Below are positions 11,729-23,259 of a stretch of DNA of 64,000 nucleotides, piece after piece. The notes under the pieces are model-generated. The model had not been told where the DNA came from and did no database searches. It was given only the letters and a program-made list of their open reading frames with translations. The first letter of the stretch is position 1; each line of letters opens with the position of its first letter. Both the position numbers and the translations under genes were made by a program. Origin of the DNA: Bigelowiella natans CCMP2755 (lineage: Eukaryota; Cercozoa; Chlorarachniophyceae); NCBI GenBank assembly GCA_000320545.1, contig ADNK01000566.1, forward strand, positions 57,659 through 121,658, written 5' to 3'.

Positions 11729-13816
11729 TCAATCTGAATCATATCCCGCCGCTATGAGGTTTAGGCCGTCTGCACTACAAGCACTCGCAACTTTCTCTCT
11801 ACTGGTAGCTACGCTCTGCTTTGCTTTTTTCTTCTTTCGCCTTTCCTTTCTCCTACTCGTCGTCGTCGTCCCCGGCTTGGCAGATTGCACAGGTATATTA
11901 CCAGCAATAGAGGCAGAAGAACGTACTGATCGTATCGTAATGTTCCCTTCTTTTTTGACAGTAGGTGTTAGTAGTTTCAATTTGACAGGGTCTAACCCTG
12001 AGCGCAACGCTCTCTCGATTGCCAATTCCTACCGAATAATAGGTGTAGACACAGTCAAAGTAAGACTGATAGGTGCTAATAAGATGTAAATGTGTAGACG
12101 GGATTTAGATCTGAAGCGTTCTGGTGATACAATGTTGCAGCGCTAACAGCATATCGCATGACCATTTTTTAGTCGGTGGTGCTACCTACCTGGCTGGCGA
12201 ATCGATTCGATTTGATCTGTCGCCGCCGTCGCCGCCTTTTCGAGCTGTCGAGTTTCTTACTGCTGCTGCTGCTGCTGCTATGAGTGCTGGAAAATATGCC
12301 CGATTTTATCCGAAAGCGCTTAGCGGCGCGGTCGTTCTGATAATTATATGGGAAGCTTAGAACTCCTGCCAATTCGATGTTCAAGCGATGGTGCAACTTG
12401 TATACCTCGCAACGCTTAAGGTGGTCGAATCTCACCAACGCAGCCTCCTGTCTATCCTCCAGAGTGGCTTTCTTTATTCGGATTGCGATCCTTATAAATA
12501 TATACATGTAAATATCTATATTATGAAAGAGGAGGGTTCGACCGTGATCTTCTTAGTGATCTTTGTACATGCAGGTAGGCATAGAAAGTGATACTCTCAT
12601 GAGGATTTCCAATTTCACGGAAGCCCATCCGCAAGTTTTTAGAGTGATGAGCAACATGAGGAACTACTAGCTGCCACACCCATAAACCAGCAACCTCAAT
12701 GGTGCCACACAACGTTCATGGATAGCAGAGTAGATGGCTAATTTTTGCCATGCTATGATGGAGAAATTACCCCGGGCGCATCGCTTCCAAGTCCTCTTCC
12801 TTGAGCTCCTTCTTTCGCTTTCGAAACCGCTTTCTAAGTAGCGACGATACAGCGTAGTCATCCTTCATCCGATCGGAGAGATCCCTCAGCAGCTCCATTC
12901 GACCTCGTTGTTCTTTCGCTTGCTTTTTATCGGTTTCAGTGACTTCCAGGCTCGCCATCGCATCCGCCCGGCGTGCCTCACGCTCCTCCAGACTAAGGAG
13001 CTCGACTGTGCCCGCCTTCTTTGCATCGTAGTCTTCCACCTTCTTCTTTGCTCTGACAATGCAGTAAGTGATTATGGTGATGACGAAAAAATGTGATGCC
13101 TGCGTTGAGCGCTAGGAGAATTTTCTATGGATCCTTCCTCACTTCAAATTACCCTTTTGTGACGAGATACTCGGCGTTCTTAGGGTCAGTCTTCACGCAA
13201 ATTATATTGAAGCACTGATGGCAGGGCATCTCAAATTCCCATATTTTGGTCGAGAAGTAGTTCCCAACGTGGTTCTTCTTCGCATTAAAACGAACTCCCT
13301 TCGCGATCATGGTGTGGCAGGCTGCATACGGGAAAAGTGGGAGGGAATAAGGAGGAGCAGCAGCAGCAATAGCATTAACATAGGGGGGATGGGGAGTGAA
13401 GAGGAGACGATACAAGTTCAATAATTGTAGTATGTTGTGCGTTGAACGGATACGGCTGCTTCCTACCTTCGCACCACACATTGAAAGGCATTTCAAAGCG
13501 AATAACTCCCCACTTTGCATACTGGTTGTGACCGGAGTACCTTCAAAAAAACAAATTCGAGTTCATAAAACGATACCAGGACAAGTTGGATGAAGAAGAA
13601 AAAAAGACTCACCGTGCGTTACCCTTTCCTGTTCGCGCTTGATATTCGTTACGTCCCTACACAAAAGAAGCCATCATTGGAAATTAGCCATCAGAATTCT
13701 TCTTGCTGGTGGAGTGGTGGCATCTGGAATGCATTTGAATGAGGCACCTCTTTCTTTGGGTCCCATCCCGGTGGATGATAGAAGTTATCGGCTCGCGCCG
13801 CCGCCAGGGAACTCAT
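11729..13816 (-). CDS. CCDC130: CCDC130/Yju2 (CWC16) family splicing factor
   Basis: Seven exons: 13748-13816, 13613-13656, 13467-13540, 13153-13321, 12771-13052, 12190-12490, 11729-12028. They total 1239 bases (412 residues) with every phase consistent. The N-terminus (MSSLAAARADNFYHPPGWDP), the FEMPFNVWCEACH zinc pair, GVRFNAKKNHVGNYFSTKIW, the FEMPCHQC second cysteine pair and TDPKNAEYLV are hallmarks of this family, which acts in the spliceosome around catalytic activation and branching. The middle (LSSLEEREARRADA-like) and the helical RKRFRKRKKELKEEDLEAM match CCDC130 rather than YJU2. The last exon is a basic, disordered tail ending AAGYDSD. Unusual: YHPP replaces the common YYPP, and the region between it and the first zinc pair is diverged (GRNEYQARTGKG). 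Identification is firm; the exact paralogue is less so. Confidence 0.93.
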
Positions 13817-14066
13817 TCCTCAGTCGTCTCCTTCCTTCGCGAGGGGCGCTGCTTCTTCTACCCTGTTCTGTGAGTTCCTCCTCGGAATTGAATTGCAGCG
13901 AGAAACTAGGAGTTTTAGTCCAATTCTGTTGTCGTATCCTCGAAATCCTAACGCATTCTTCTCCTCAGCTGCTCCACCCCCAGTCAGACCGCTGGTTGCA
14001 CTGCTTCACAACAGCTAGGTCACTGACAATTGGTCACTGATTTTCAAATCTTGCTGTTTTCACCAA

Positions 14067-14500
14067 TCAGTCCTAACTGAAGCCAGTTTGAGGCACTGCG
14101 TTTCGCTCTCTGCAAGTGTCTTGTCACGTTTTGGAAGTGTGGTCCATCATCACGTTCATTGTTCACCGTTCCTTTCACGATGAAAGTTTTTGAGTCGTGC
14201 TGATGACAGACATGCAATGTCCATCATGCTGGCTTCGTCAGTCCTCACTGAAGCTAGTTCGAGGCACACTTTGCAAGTGTCTTGCAACACCTTGGAAACG
14301 TGGTCCATCATCAAGTTCATTGTTCATTGTTCACTCAATGCTCACCAAAGCCAGTTCCAGACGTGGGCAACATGCATCGATCGGAAGTGCTGAGGGGGAA
14401 CGTCTGAAGGTGTGGGAGGCACTGCGTTTCGCACTTTGCAACTGTCTTGCCACACTTTGGAACACAGTTCTTCATCACGTTTGTTTGTTTGTCGATCAAC
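14067..14500. repeat. Three degenerate tandem repeats of about 170 bp
   Basis: Copies start near 14067, 14238 and 14395. Shared blocks are CAGTCCT(A/C)ACTGAAGC(C/T)AGTT, GAGGCACTGCGTTTCGC, TTTGCAAGTGTCTTG and GTGGTCCATCATCA(C/A)GTTCATTG. They lie downstream of the PES-like gene and upstream of the CCDC130 start. Open frames inside are chance products of the repeat. Between 13817 and 14066 and between 14500 and 14812 I see nothing else firm. Confidence 0.75.
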
Positions 14501-14812
14501 AATGTTTCTTTTGTTTCCCTCCTTTGTCGTTCACTTGGAGCATCGATTCGCAGATCGGGGCATGCACAATGTTCACAGAGGCATGCCACTGACATCGTTG
14601 TTGTTGACGCTGCGATTTGTCATGCTTTCTGCGCTCACATTGATTATATTGCGTTGCCTCCCTTTCCTTGTTGCGCGCTTCTGCTATGAGCACCCCAAGT
14701 TCATCATCTTTGCGCACGTGCACAGTGTGATGCTTGGTGAAGTACATGAAGCAACATCTACGCTCATCACGCATCATAGCTTTACTTTTCATTCTTGCCT
14801 TCATATTTTTCT

Positions 14813-16222
14813 CTAAATTTTCTCTGTCGCCACCGTTCTCATTTCACTGCCAATCCAGCCAGTTATTATCTTAGTGAGATCAACCCGCTGATCCAACACA
14901 CCGGCATGACCTATGTGATAATTTTGTGGCAGCAACAAATATCAACGTTATCACGGATAGATTCTTCCATATGTACAACCGCATGCATCCACGCAATTTT
15001 TGTTCGCAAGCGACTAGACTTCTCGCCATTGTTGTATTAAAGTGCTGTCGCTCTGGTACGCAAGGCATTTAGCACCTGCTCCCTCGACTAGATTGACTTT
15101 GCATTGAGGTATTTCCCGTGAGAATCGGAATGCCTCTTCTTTACTCGGAAGTAGTAGGTCGGAAGTCCCTAAAAAATCATATAGGATGGGCACTTAGCAT
15201 GCGCGTGGATGCTCACTATCCCTTCTCCTTTCCTCTTCTTCTCTTTTCTTCCTTCAAGAATGCACCTGCTACAGCGAGTACGGGGACCTGAATTTCGTTC
15301 AAACGGCTGTTAACCTTACCACATCCTGCGGTTAGAATCCATTCAATCAGTCCTCGTTCAGAGGGAGGAAGAATCTTGAATCCTCAGCACGATATGGACT
15401 TGACTGACGGATTAAGACGACAATGCAGCACAAGTATCGCTCCCCCATATCGTGAATCTGGTCGGAATCACTGGAGATACAAAATTCGGTCCGGAACCCT
15501 CTCCATCAGTGTATATTTTGGTATAATATCGCGATTGCATCTCATTACACGTCGTTCTCGCTCTCTACTAAAACGACACCACAGGGGAGGAGGAGGAGTA
15601 GTTGTTGCTGTCGTAGTGGTAATAGTGACCGTAGAAATGGGTGTGAACGAATTATTTTGGTTGTGTAGTAAAGAGTAAAATATAGCTGTAATCACCATCG
15701 AGAACCCAATTTTCCACTCTCCATTTTAAGTCATCACTGCGAAGCGTCAGCTTTTGGAGAAGCTTTGGGTATATGCGGGCTACGAAAGCTTTCCTATACA
15801 CAGAACGGAAAATCAATATTATATTTAGTATGCCTGTAACGCCTCCCTGTACGTGTGTGTGTTGGTGGTAAGTTGATGTTGACATGCTTGATGCACCTTT
15901 CCATCGATTGCAGTATCGGCGGGTACTCATCGCGTGCTGCCTGAAAAGGTAGTACATGCGTCCCTTCGTTGATGCCCAAACCTCTGCCGCTTCATTACTA
16001 CTACGACGACGACGATGAAGAATACGAAATCCTACTGCTACAAGCACTACTATTTCCTTACCTTGGCAATGTTCGAAAACATCTCCACATCTAGAATCAT
16101 GAAGGGAAGCGGCAGCAACGCGAGGGAGAAGAACGGTTCAGGGACGCGAATCAACTGCTCCGATATTCGGCTGCCATTTGTAATACAGGTAATATCTGAC
16201 TGCACCGATTGAAAATAATTTA

Positions 16223-16299
<77 letters not shown>

Positions 16300-16303
16300 T
16301 GCC

Positions 16304-16345
<42 letters not shown>

Positions 16346-17808
16346 GCCTACACAGGAAGACTTCACGCCGAGTGTCATGTCCTCGATGCAGCCGAAACCG
16401 AAAACACTAGCTCTCTAGCAGCCTATACCCGAGAAAAGTTCGTGGGAATGAGGAAGCTGAATTTATCAAAATTAGTCTGTCGGGCTTGGATTCGCGGTCA
16501 TCTTTATTATCATTGCTATCCCCGATTCCGAGCGAGAGAGCTTTTTCGTCGAGGTGGGTGTAGGGTAGAAGCAGGAAGGAGAAGGAAGAATCAGTGAAAC
16601 AGAGTGTAATTACGACAACTCACAAGCGAATTAATCTTCTCGCTTTGATATTAAACTACTACAGACAGAAGAAATATGGCTGTTATGAACCAGTGTAAAA
16701 GAATCTGAATATTTGTGAGATCCCTTATCGAAATCAGATCCACGGGTAATTTTCTCCAAAAATATATGAATATATGCCATTTAATTTAACACAAGATGAA
16801 GGAGAAAAATGAATTGATGACAAAATAGATGAATACATATGGAGTCGTTTAAAAAAAAGATGTTTGAAGCTCGTATGGTACCTACGATCCCTCCGAAGCT
16901 CTCCCCCAATACGAACACTGTCCGTCCCTGAGTGTGTAGTAGGACCATAGCGGTAACAAAAACAAAAACAGATGCAATCAGAATTTGATTTGCCATCAAC
17001 ATGGTATTGTATTCGGGCTGATTCCGATCTTATATGCGCGACCACTACAACTACTATCACCTCGGATTTCGCTTGCTTAACTTGCATAGTGACAGCCTTT
17101 CGAATGTCATCAAACGTGCTCCGATCCGCATGGTCGAAGGAGAGACATCGTAGCTCAAATTGCTGGCTCAACCTAGTGTTGGATTCGAAGATGGGAAAGA
17201 TAGATGACTTATTTTCAGACCCAGAGAATACGTGTAAGACCCAGCAACTAGTAGGGACGAAAAAAATATGTTACTCAGCAAATTGGGCGACAGCTGTGAG
17301 GCCTGAACCGTCGATACCAGGAACACATATCAGAAGGGGAAGGCCCGCCTTGTCCGCATGCGTCCCACCTTATATGAATGAGGTAGTCGTGTGAGGCTGT
17401 GACGTACATTCCCCCTCCACATATTTTTAAGGAAACAGCAGCCAACCGTTGTAGTGCTGCTCTTCCCGTAGCTCAAATTTCGTCACTGGTTCAAACCATT
17501 CGTACTTAGAGGCAGACGCTGCCGTAGTCATCCTCCTCCTTTTCATCGTCGTCGTTGTTGGAATTTCACTCCTCTGCATGCACACCAAGAATGAATGTGT
17601 GCTAGTGTTCAACACGATGAGCGCATGCACAAACCCTGTATCGTTCTATACGAAGCCTTCCTGCTCCAGAGCGCCGGTATCGGGTTGGGGGACGCATCAG
17701 TAACGAGGCATGTTCACTGGCTACGTGGCCACCACCACTTCGAGCAGTCTGTTGGGGCAACACTTGCCTCGAGCTAGCCGCTACCACGAAGGTCAACGCT
17801 ACGAACAT
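14813..17808 (-). CDS. Phytyl-ester-synthase-like alpha/beta hydrolase (ELT/PES family)
   Basis: Twelve exons: 17635-17808, 17447-17504, 17275-17368, 17172-17061, 16882-16927, 16429-16540, 16062-16170, 15897-15940, 15696-15793, 15266-15325, 15076-15168, 14813-14910. They total 1098 bases (365 residues), all phases agreeing. The order of motifs matches plant PES/ELT proteins: YEWFEPV, LLICVPGIDGSG, LRCLSFDHADRSTFDDI, nucleophile elbow VLGESFGG, LILINSASSF, VNSRLNEIQVPVLAVAG, TSDLLLPSKEEAFRF (acidic residue) and GHAGVLDQ (catalytic His). PES enzymes esterify phytol or diacylglycerol with fatty acids in plastids. The N-terminus MFVALTFVVAASS looks like a signal peptide followed by an Arg/Ser-rich stretch, as in bipartite plastid leaders. 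The C-terminal acyltransferase domain of the plant enzymes is absent, so the protein may act only as a hydrolase or transacylase. Confidence 0.88.
16229..16341 (+). repeat. Compound (CA)n-(GA)n-(CA)n microsatellite
   Basis: CA run to 16259, GA run 16261-16298, CA run from 16308. It lies in the intron between the 16429 and 16170 exons of the PES-like gene. Confidence 0.95.
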
Positions 17809-18032
17809 TGCAGCCTTTCGAAAAGAAGAGAATTCAGGAATTTCGGACAGCTCTCCTGCTTCACTCCCCTTCCTACGAAAAAACAAGGTTTCCGACCTGG
17901 ATCGACATGTGCATGGGCGTGTGTGTGAAAGACAGTCGACTCGGCCAGTAAGTAGTAGGAATAGTAGTAGAAGTAGTAGGAATTCCTAGTAGTAGCCAGT
18001 TTAGGCTAATAATCAACGAGGATATATCTAAG

Positions 18033-18263
18033 GTAAGTATTTTTTAAAATTATTGCAAGCACTGCTTGTCGCAATAAGTAAACCCATTGAAATATCCCTA
18101 AAACTGACAACTAGATGTTATAGGTGTTAAAATATTTCATATCCCATACTAGTGATACAACAATTACAATAATTACAACATCCATCAACACCCTTTCTAC
18201 TTTCGAGCCGAGGCAGCAATACGAACCCACCCATCCGGGCTATCTCCACCCGGCCCACCACAG
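18033..18263 (+). promoter_or_regulatory. Probable 5' UTR intron of UBA5
   Basis: A consensus donor (CTAAG/GTAAGT) at 18032/18033 is matched by an acceptor (CCACCACAG) ending at 18263, one base before the UBA5 start codon. The region between has stops in the other frames and no coding similarity. Introns this close to the start often affect expression; that role is inferred. Confidence 0.5.
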
Positions 18264-18264
18264 G

Positions 18265-19521
18265 ATGGAGGAGCCGTCTCGCGCAGACTTGCTGAAGAAG
18301 GTGGCTGAGTTGGAAGCGAAGCTTGCAAGGATAGAAGAGAAAAAATATTCACGCAAAAAGATCCAGAAGCTCAGTACGACGGTGGCTGATGAGAACCCAT
18401 ACAGCCGGCTTATGGCCCTGAAGAGAATGGGTGTTGTCGAAAACTATGAAAAGATTCGAACCGTGTCTATTCTGCTTGTGGGAGTCGGCGGTGTAGGTAG
18501 CGTCGCTGCAGAGATGCTCACACGATGTGGCGTCGGAAAGTTGATTATGTTTGACTATGATAAGGTAGAACTATCGAACATGAACCGCTTGTTCTTCCGT
18601 CCTTCGCAGGCGGGGATGGCGAAAGTGCGAGCGGCTGCCGAAACTCTAGCCGAGATAAATCCTGACGTAGAATTCGAGTTTTTCTCTCAAGACATCACAA
18701 CATTAAAAAATTTTGAGCATTTCTCCAAGAAAATAGCCACGGGAGGTTTGACAGGCGGGCCTGTAGACCTGCTGCTCTGCTGCGTGGATAACTACGAAGC
18801 GCGGATGGCCATAAACCAGGCTTGTAATGAACTTGACCAAGTTTGGATGGAGTCGGGCGTATCTGAGAATGCAGTTTCCGGCCACATTCAATTTATGCTC
18901 CCTGGTAGAACAGCGTGCTTCGAGTGCTCGCCACCGCTCATAGTCTCTCTGGGAGAAGATGAGAAGAAGCTGAAACGCGAAGGGGTGTGTGCCGCTTCTC
19001 TACCGACGACGATGAGTCTTGTAGCTGCAATTTTGGTCCAAAATGTCCTTAAATTTACTCTTAACTTTGGGCAAGTCTCATATTATTTAGGATACAATGC
19101 CCTGAAAGATTTTTTCCCCACTTGGCCGATGCGTCCTAACCCTAGCTGCACGAGCAAGGCGTGCCTAAAGTGCCAATATAAACATAGGGATTGGACTCCG
19201 CCAAAGAAGAAGACAGAGTTGGCCGATGATGTCATTGAGTATGAGAACGAGTGGGGATTAGAGATCGAAAGTGAGGAGACAAACGAAGACGTGCTCAAGC
19301 TCGAGCAAGATTCTTCTAAGTCAGGATCGAATGGTGTGCATCTACGGTATGCCTTTGAGCCACAGGCCGAAAAAGCGATATCCCATCAGGACAGTGCATC
19401 ATCCGCCAAAGGAGCGTCACATGTCAATGCAGAAGCCCCAAAAGGACCAGATAATTGTAGCGAAGAAGAAGAGGATGTTCGAGATCTCATGGCAAAACTT
19501 GCTAGTTTACAGTCAAAATGA
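18265..19521 (+). CDS. UBA5: UBA5, E1-activating enzyme for UFM1
   Basis: Single-exon 418-codon frame. After a coiled-coil start it has the family signature [13 protein letters not shown], the ATP-binding loop [15 protein letters not shown] and [13 protein letters not shown]. The catalytic cysteine sits in [13 protein letters not shown], and zinc-binding pairs are ACFEC and KACLKC. The C-terminal tail keeps the short UFM1/LIR-type motif EWGLEIESE and ends [13 protein letters not shown], like the UFC1-binding end of animal UBA5. It adenylates UFM1, carries it as a thioester and passes it to UFC1 in the cytosol. The start at 18265 was chosen because it begins the conserved length and follows a splice-acceptor-like site; the frame is open further upstream but the residues look non-coding. 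UFL1, the E3 of this pathway, lies in the same window. Confidence 0.97.
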   Translation: MEEPSRADLLKKVAELEAKLARIEEKKYSRKKIQKLSTTVADENPYSRLMALKRMGVVENYEKIRTVSILLVGVGGVGSVAAEMLTRCGVGKLIMFDYDKVELSNMNRLFFRPSQAGMAKVRAAAETLAEINPDVEFEFFSQDITTLKNFEHFSKKIATGGLTGGPVDLLLCCVDNYEARMAINQACNELDQVWMESGVSENAVSGHIQFMLPGRTACFECSPPLIVSLGEDEKKLKREGVCAASLPTTMSLVAAILVQNVLKFTLNFGQVSYYLGYNALKDFFPTWPMRPNPSCTSKACLKCQYKHRDWTPPKKKTELADDVIEYENEWGLEIESEETNEDVLKLEQDSSKSGSNGVHLRYAFEPQAEKAISHQDSASSAKGASHVNAEAPKGPDNCSEEEEDVRDLMAKLASLQSK

Positions 19522-20418
19522 GAGAATAGACACACTCCCTCTTAAATTAGTTTAATTAAGTTATTTCAATTTGTTGGAGTGAATTTGTGGACAGCATTAT
19601 ATCTTCCATTTAGCAATGCCATGGCAGATGCGCTGTTGACTGTGTTTAGTTGCATTCTCTCAAAAGTGGTTGCACGGCAGCAATCGTTGTCGTTATCCAA
19701 TTCGTTGTAGTTTATATGAACATGCATAGCATGTGCCTGATGTAGTGTTGTACGATGCGAAGAAATTAGAATATGATGTTATAATCAATCTAGCAGATGC
19801 AAACATCCAGCTGTATGACAATGTTCTTTTAGTAGGCCCGCTACTTGGCATGCCTGTATGCTAGAAGCGTCGCAACCTGTTATGCATGTCATGACTTCAA
19901 AATTTTAAGCATGTACACCCGCAGATACGATGCTGCTGTGCTGCGCAATGTAATGCTACCCTAGTACCGTGGACGTTGTACGCTCTAGCGCTGTGTAGAT
20001 GATAGACACTACCGGCTACCATGAGCGAGCTGCAGAGCTATGTACATAGCGTAGTAAACGAATCCTATATATTACTATATTACCCCACGTGCCAAGATCC
20101 ACCAGCCTGCATATTTTGCATCTCTGATGATTTGTACAGCAGCCTGCATTATCCGTGCAGTGCAGCCGCTACGTACAGCGCTAATGCTGTGTCTATTTGT
20201 CTCCGCTATGTCATATGTTTCATGCATGTCTCTAATTCGCGCATGTCGAGAAACGCGCATGGCAGCGCGTCATCCTAATGTAGCTATGCAAAGCGGCGGC
20301 TACAGCGGTTGTGTTGTGTCTAGATCTTGGCTGATTATGAGTGGTCTCGTTATTCATAGAACAGTATCCACAGCCCATCATCACCAACATCGGGGATTTC
20401 TAGTTGACAGCAAACACA
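19522..20418. other. Intergenic region between convergent genes
   Basis: No supported gene. It is GCATGC-rich and ends with a dispersed repeat copy. Confidence 0.6.
20222..20320 (-). repeat. Long dispersed repeat copy
   Basis: About 95 bases closely match the reverse complement of 700-800: CTCTAATTCGCGCATG, CGCGCATGGCAGCGCGTCAT, CCTAATGTAGCTATGCAAAG and CGGCGGCTACAGCGG. The two loci therefore share a longer unit than the core alone. Confidence 0.8.
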
Positions 20419-21879
20419 CTAAAAGTTGAATAGTCTTGACAGCCACTTCGGCAATGGTGTGAATGCATACCACTGGAAGAAAGCGAGAAGCACTAGTACG
20501 ACTGCCTGAACGGCATCCACTATGGGATCATAGTTATTAGCTTCATCGGCGTTGGCCGCAGGATAGCTTCTACGTTCTTCGATCTGGTCGATGATTACCA
20601 AAACAAGGGCAACAAACGCTAAAGTAGCCACAGGAGGCATAACCAATATGATCGCTGTGATTTTCGTACGAATCTTCTTCAATCCTTCACATTCCTTTGT
20701 TTGTTTCCTCCTCCGACCTCTTGTAAAAGATTCTGGCTGCTGTGGAGAATTGCTCTTCTTCCCATCTTCTATGACTTTATTATTGTCATTTGGTAGTTGT
20801 GTCTTTTGGGACCCTGTTGACGGTGTGGTCAACTTTTCTCTTATCGTAGCTGCAGCCGTTATAGGAAGCCCACCTTCATCAGGAATGAGGGCTTCAATGC
20901 CTCTACGGAGATGAAAGAGGGAGGTTTCGGTTATGTAGACGATGAATAGGATCGCAGTGATGTTAGCAAAATGTCGAATGACATTCGTACTAAAGCTTGC
21001 CGAAATTAATGTTCCAACAACCTATTTAACAATTGCACCGACTCAAATTAAGTTCAGTTGATAGGAATCAAAGGCACAAGAAATCGATATCTCATTCCCC
21101 TCCTTGAATTTATAGAAACTCTACAAATCCACTACCGCGATGAAATTGAGAATGATTATCAAAGTCACCAGGAAGGAAAAACTGAACTTGAGCTGGGTTG
21201 GCATATTAGCCTGCATATTGGCTGCATTGTAGTTTGCCTTCAGAACCAGGTACCTAGTGGACGATGACGTCAAAAATTATGGAGAAGTGTTACACACCAC
21301 TTAGCAATATACTGCCTGTTGTTCATTTTAATTATAGATCTTGTATTTTTTGTATTTTTTTACATTGTGAAGAGTCCTGTGCAAGATAAGATGGTCTGCA
21401 CGATTGAAGAATACCAAAGTTATAAAAATAACAAGAGTTCCACAGGTCTACCTCAATCTCCACTGTTGGTGTATATATCTGATGATATTAAAATATTGGA
21501 TACATATTACGGTAGTAAGCCCTCCAAAGATAAGATAGGCTTGCCATCCGAAGTAGTTTGGGTTATGGCCACCCTGGAGTAAACTACGCTTATCTGATGA
21601 TGTGATCATCTTCATATCGGAATAATGTACCACAAATCAAAAAAAAGCGACCGAAGCCGTTGCGGTATTTAGAATCTGCATTTTTCTTTTCGTCTTATTT
21701 GCAGGAGGACCCAGAAACTCGAGGATGTTGAAGGCTTGTTGGCACGACACCACCAGTGTCTTCACCACATCTGAAAAGATGATGTGTAACTCAGCATCAC
21801 TCCCAATAAAACACACGTCGTTTCCATGTAATTGCTGTCTATCTGTCACACCGCTCACAAGCCAGGGAGGCATCGTCAT
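20419..21879 (-). CDS. Unrecognised multi-pass membrane protein
   Basis: Exons 21652-21879, 21452-21573, 21136-21253, 20419-21021 give 1071 bases (356 residues) with consistent phases. Hydrophobic helices can be seen at AYLIFGGLTTVICIQYF, FSFLVTLIIILNFIAVV, ITAILFIVYITETSLF, ITAIILVMPPVATLAFVALV and VQAVVLVLLAFFQWYAF. A charged, proline- and lysine-rich loop of about 50 residues precedes the last two helices. The first exon is soluble-looking (about 76 residues) and its donor (TCG/GTCGCT) is weak, so the N-terminus may differ. Several helices with a long cytosolic loop suggest a receptor- or transporter-like protein, but no family motif was recognised. Confidence 0.72.
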
Positions 21880-22199
21880 CGTGCCCGATTCGAGCGAGTT
21901 TTGAGGCAGTCCCCTGTCAGCACACAGCGACAAGAAGGTCCGATTACGAGAATATAGGACATTTATTCATAGCGACATCACCAGTGTACCCTAAAATTTT
22001 ATCTAGACCTAGATCTAGATCTACTGTTTCTCGTATTTACCTTCACACCACAGTGGGAAAATCTAGATTCTTGAGATGAAATGTTGTGTCGCATAACATA
22101 AATGCCCATCGTTTTGTATTCGAACTAACCATCATTACGTGCGAAACTGCGAGATTAGAACAGCCACGCACCATAACTCATCAACTAGATCTGCCTACA

Positions 22200-22805
22200 A
22201 TGTCTTACGCCATTTTTAACAACTCTGTGAGCGACGTCAAAAAGCTTCATGCAGAATACTTCCCATTAGTTGGACCCGTTCTCGAGAAGTATGAGGGCAA
22301 TCTTTGCTGCCTGAGCGAGGGTCACAGTGTTTGGGAAGGCCAAACCGATATGAAACGTACCGCAATAGTAATTTTCCCTTCGAGTGACAAACTGAAAGGA
22401 TGGTACAATGATGATGCATACTTTAAGAAAGCCCTTCCGATAAGGCTAGATCTCACTACTGTACCGGGCACTGGCATCATTTCGAAGGTCTCCAAGAGCG
22501 CTACGAAGGAACACAAGGCATTTGTCATATTTCACAACACAATCACAGACTCAGAGGCGTATCAGTCCAAGTACATGAATGAGCTCCCCAAAACTCTTAA
22601 GGCCTACAAAGGGGATGTTCTTGCTTCTGGCTCATTCGAAGATTTGGAGTGCAAGAGCCCTCACAAAGAATGCCTTCTCCTTGGCTTTGGAAGTGGTGAA
22701 GATGCTAAAAAATGGTACGACTCGCAAGAACATCAAGCTATCATTGGAGAACGTCAGAAACTCGAGGCTAAAGGGGCGCTCGTCATTTGCGCTGTTCACT
22801 CGTAA
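22200..22805 (+). CDS. Tandem DUF1330/dimeric alpha-beta-barrel protein
   Basis: Intronless, 201 residues. Two homologous halves of about 95 residues each show the DUF1330 layout: an opening strand (YAIFNNSVSDVKKLHAEYF; FVIFHNTITDSEAYQSKYM), a central YEGN/YKGD turn, a glutamate-bearing strand, then VIFPSSDKLKGWYND and LGFGSGEDAKKWYDS before the final helix and strand. These small barrels usually dimerise; here both halves are fused in one chain. Substrate and role are unknown for most family members, and no catalytic residue is obvious. The start is the first ATG that preserves the first strand. Confidence 0.8.
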   Translation: MSYAIFNNSVSDVKKLHAEYFPLVGPVLEKYEGNLCCLSEGHSVWEGQTDMKRTAIVIFPSSDKLKGWYNDDAYFKKALPIRLDLTTVPGTGIISKVSKSATKEHKAFVIFHNTITDSEAYQSKYMNELPKTLKAYKGDVLASGSFEDLECKSPHKECLLLGFGSGEDAKKWYDSQEHQAIIGERQKLEAKGALVICAVHS

Positions 22806-22845
22806 CTGCAATGTCTCTGCCCTCCAGTGTGATCGATTTTTGTCG

Positions 22846-23256
22846 CCGCACAAGTCCGTCAAACCCGGTAACGACGGGGTTGTGAACAGTGCAGCGCTTT
22901 GCGACGCGCTTTCATGAGCAGCAGGCAGTTGCAGTTGGTCAAATGAAAGTCATCAGAACTTATCCGATGGCCAAACCTGAAAAAATGACCGAAATGTTGA
23001 CCAAAATGTCCATTTTCAAGGCCTCAAAGTGTGATGAAAATTCACACCCGTTGTGCAGCGGATGCACGCTGCGCGTTTGTTCTCTGCCACATTTTGAATG
23101 CTTTTGCGTGTGCGTTTGACCAAACGTGATGTGCACGAAAATTTTCAAAGAAATGCGAGCAAATCCAATGTCCATTGCATCACATGACGCGCGCAAAAGC
23201 TTCCAAATGCACATTCCAGCGATTCGTCATGTCACAGGTTTGACGGACTTGTGCGG
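22846..23256. mobile_element. Possible non-autonomous inverted-repeat element (about 411 bp)
   Basis: CCGCACAAGTCCGTCAAACC at 22846-22865 is matched exactly by its reverse complement at 23237-23256. No transposase-like frame lies between. A target-site duplication is not evident (flanks TGTCG and GTCCG), so the MITE reading is tentative. Confidence 0.4.
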
Positions 23257-23259
23257 GTC

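Noticed and set aside
14190-14816. Overlapping plus- and minus-strand frames of 70-134 codons
   Set aside because: They lie largely in the degenerate tandem repeat and differ between copies; no conserved protein signal.
15376-15678. Plus-strand 100-codon frame
   Set aside because: Antisense to introns of the PES-like gene, whose exons close in phase on the other strand.
20127-20429. A 100-codon plus-strand frame similar to one at 621-845
   Set aside because: The similarity is that of the dispersed DNA repeat; frames are not kept in other copies.
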